Source of the DNA: CAYGHG01 sp964349515
GTDB lineage: Bacteria; Oederibacteriota; PGYV01; CAYGHG01
Reading direction: 5' to 3'
DNA length: 13,968 bases
Assembly: GCA_964349515.1 (NCBI GenBank)
Contig: CAYGHG010000067.1
Span: forward strand, 1 to 13,968
This document shows positions 13,057 through 13,968 of this stretch, piece after piece; positions within the stretch are counted from its first letter, which is position 1; each line of letters opens with the position of its first letter. The notes below the pieces were generated by a model. The model did not search any database. It saw only the letters and a list, made by a program, of their open reading frames with translations, and was not told where the DNA came from. Position numbers and translations under genes: made by a program.

Positions 13057-13968
13057 TCAGAGTTTTGTAAGTATGCGCGGCTTAAACAATCCTTTTTTGG
13101 GTTTTTTGGGATTGCCAAAATAAATATAGTATCTCTTACCTGCGAATTCTTTCTTAACATCATTTAAAAGCTTCCTTATGACAGGATGTTTTTTCAGTAT
13201 GTTACGCGCCTCAACATGCAGGTAGTGCTTTTCTTTGCTGAAAAGATACCACGAAATTATTTCACTTTTGGTTAACTTCCTGTCCGGAATACCGACACGC
13301 GAGCCGGAATTTGATTCATTGCGTTTTTTTTCAATGTCTTGCTTACCGTAGTGCCCCTTAGTTTCCGGCGTGTAATAGCGCAGGACGGCCGCAATAATAT
13401 CTTCGATTTTGTTTTTTTCAACATACTCATTGAGAAAAAAAGCGCTGTATTTAAAATATGAAACAGGAAGCCGCATATAAATTTTTAACAGGCAGTCCCT
13501 GCTGTCGGACCATCTTTTTATAAGCGAAATTATCTGCCTTTGTATGTTGTCAGTTTCATAAGTCTGATTTCCGGTAAGGTAATTTCTGGAACTAATTAAT
13601 GAATCCTGTATTAATACATTCAAACCAGCGTCGGTATCGGCTATAAATCGTTCCGCCATATCTGCCAGGCCGGGTACGGTAAAAAAAGAATATTTTGGAT
13701 TAGGCCTTGCAGTATAATATTTATACCAAGGAAAATTAATGTATCGATGACTATTTCTTTGTTTTTGTATCTGCACCGCTTCATGCACGCAATCACCCCC
13801 CGCTGAGGCGAGCGCTTTCAAAAGAGAAATATCATTTTTATAGTCTTCAAACCTATCCACACCTCGGAACCGCACAGCCAGCCATAATAAACTCCAATTA
13901 ATTATATCTTTGGAAAAATATCCAAAGAACATAAATAACTCCGGATTCCTTACATCAAGAATATACGC
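13057..13968 (-). CDS. Hypothetical protein, 5' end outside the window
   Basis: I do not recognise this protein. The open frame continues to the right window edge without a stop, adding AYILDVRNPELF before the first ATG (13932), and this reads like ordinary protein. The gene is therefore probably 5'-truncated here; a start at 13932 with GGAG 6 bases upstream remains possible. At least 291 aa are present. It looks mostly helical with many aromatic residues (INFPWYKYYTARPNPKY near 65-81 from the ATG) and a very basic C-terminus (GNPKKPKKGLFKPRILTKL). No catalytic motif, signal peptide or membrane segment is evident. It is much more AT-rich than the following ATPase operon, with stretches near 23-30 percent GC, hinting at a different history. 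It is separated from operon I by a terminator-like hairpin and repeats, so a functional link is not supported. Confidence 0.7.
   Translation of the reverse strand, partial: AYILDVRNPELFMFFGYFSKDIINWSLLWLAVRFRGVDRFEDYKNDISLLKALASAGGDCVHEAVQIQKQRNSHRYINFPWYKYYTARPNPKYSFFTVPGLADMAERFIADTDAGLNVLIQDSLISSRNYLTGNQTYETDNIQRQIISLIKRWSDSRDCLLKIYMRLPVSYFKYSAFFLNEYVEKNKIEDIIAAVLRYYTPETKGHYGKQDIEKKRNESNSGSRVGIPDRKLTKSEIISWYLFSKEKHYLHVEARNILKKHPVIRKLLNDVKKEFAGKRYYIYFGNPKKPKKGLFKPRILTKL

Overview
The window is a bacterial scaffold piece that contains a 100-base run of N at 4003-4102. Every protein-coding gene I can support is on the minus strand. Most have Shine-Dalgarno sequences of the AGGAGG type, and ATG starts are the rule. 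No rRNA, tRNA, integrase or transposase is visible. The mix of MoxR-type AAA+ ATPases, VWA/metallopeptidase proteins, ankyrin proteins, a four-helix-bundle protein and many intergenic repeats suggests an uncultivated Gram-negative lineage, probably a metagenomic assembly. I cannot name the phylum from sequence alone.

Layout in the direction of transcription (high to low coordinates): (1) an AT-rich hypothetical gene open at the right edge (13057-13968). (2) A 539-bp spacer with a terminator-like hairpin, a perfect 10 x 15-bp tandem array and four GTTTACN heptamers. (3) Operon I, 12517-8647: a MoxR-type ATPase, an unrecognised 368-aa protein, and a protein with an HExxH metallopeptidase motif plus a VWA (MIDAS) domain. 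The genes overlap by 4 bp or are 2 bp apart. (4) A 257-bp spacer with two copies of a GC-rich palindromic repeat. (5) Operon II, 8389-4174: an RNase J-like metallo-beta-lactamase/beta-CASP protein, a 215-aa helical protein, an ankyrin-like protein and a second AAA+ ATPase, again tightly packed. (6) A repeat-rich cassette of about 1 kb (3172-4173) holding a four-helix-bundle gene between two 15-bp repeat arrays. (7) A second HExxH/VWA protein (3171-1966). (8) A 481-bp heptamer-repeat spacer, a small three-helix membrane protein (1484-1176), a composite palindromic repeat, an ankyrin protein (1009-260), and more repeats to the left edge.

The window therefore holds two AAA+/VWA-metallopeptidase pairs bracketing a beta-CASP nuclease-like enzyme and helical-repeat proteins. 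AAA+ MoxR ATPases paired with VWA proteins are generally remodelling or maturation machines: the VWA protein binds a target through its metal site and the ATPase supplies force. Here two such machines may act on a nucleic-acid-processing enzyme and on ankyrin or helical adaptors. This could be a conflict or stress-response locus, or a maturation system, but that is inference and no substrate is visible. The second striking layer is the intergenic DNA. There are three related 15-bp minisatellites, GTTTACN heptamers that share a tail with those minisatellites, a 41-bp direct repeat on both sides of the four-helix-bundle gene, and a composite palindromic element present four times.
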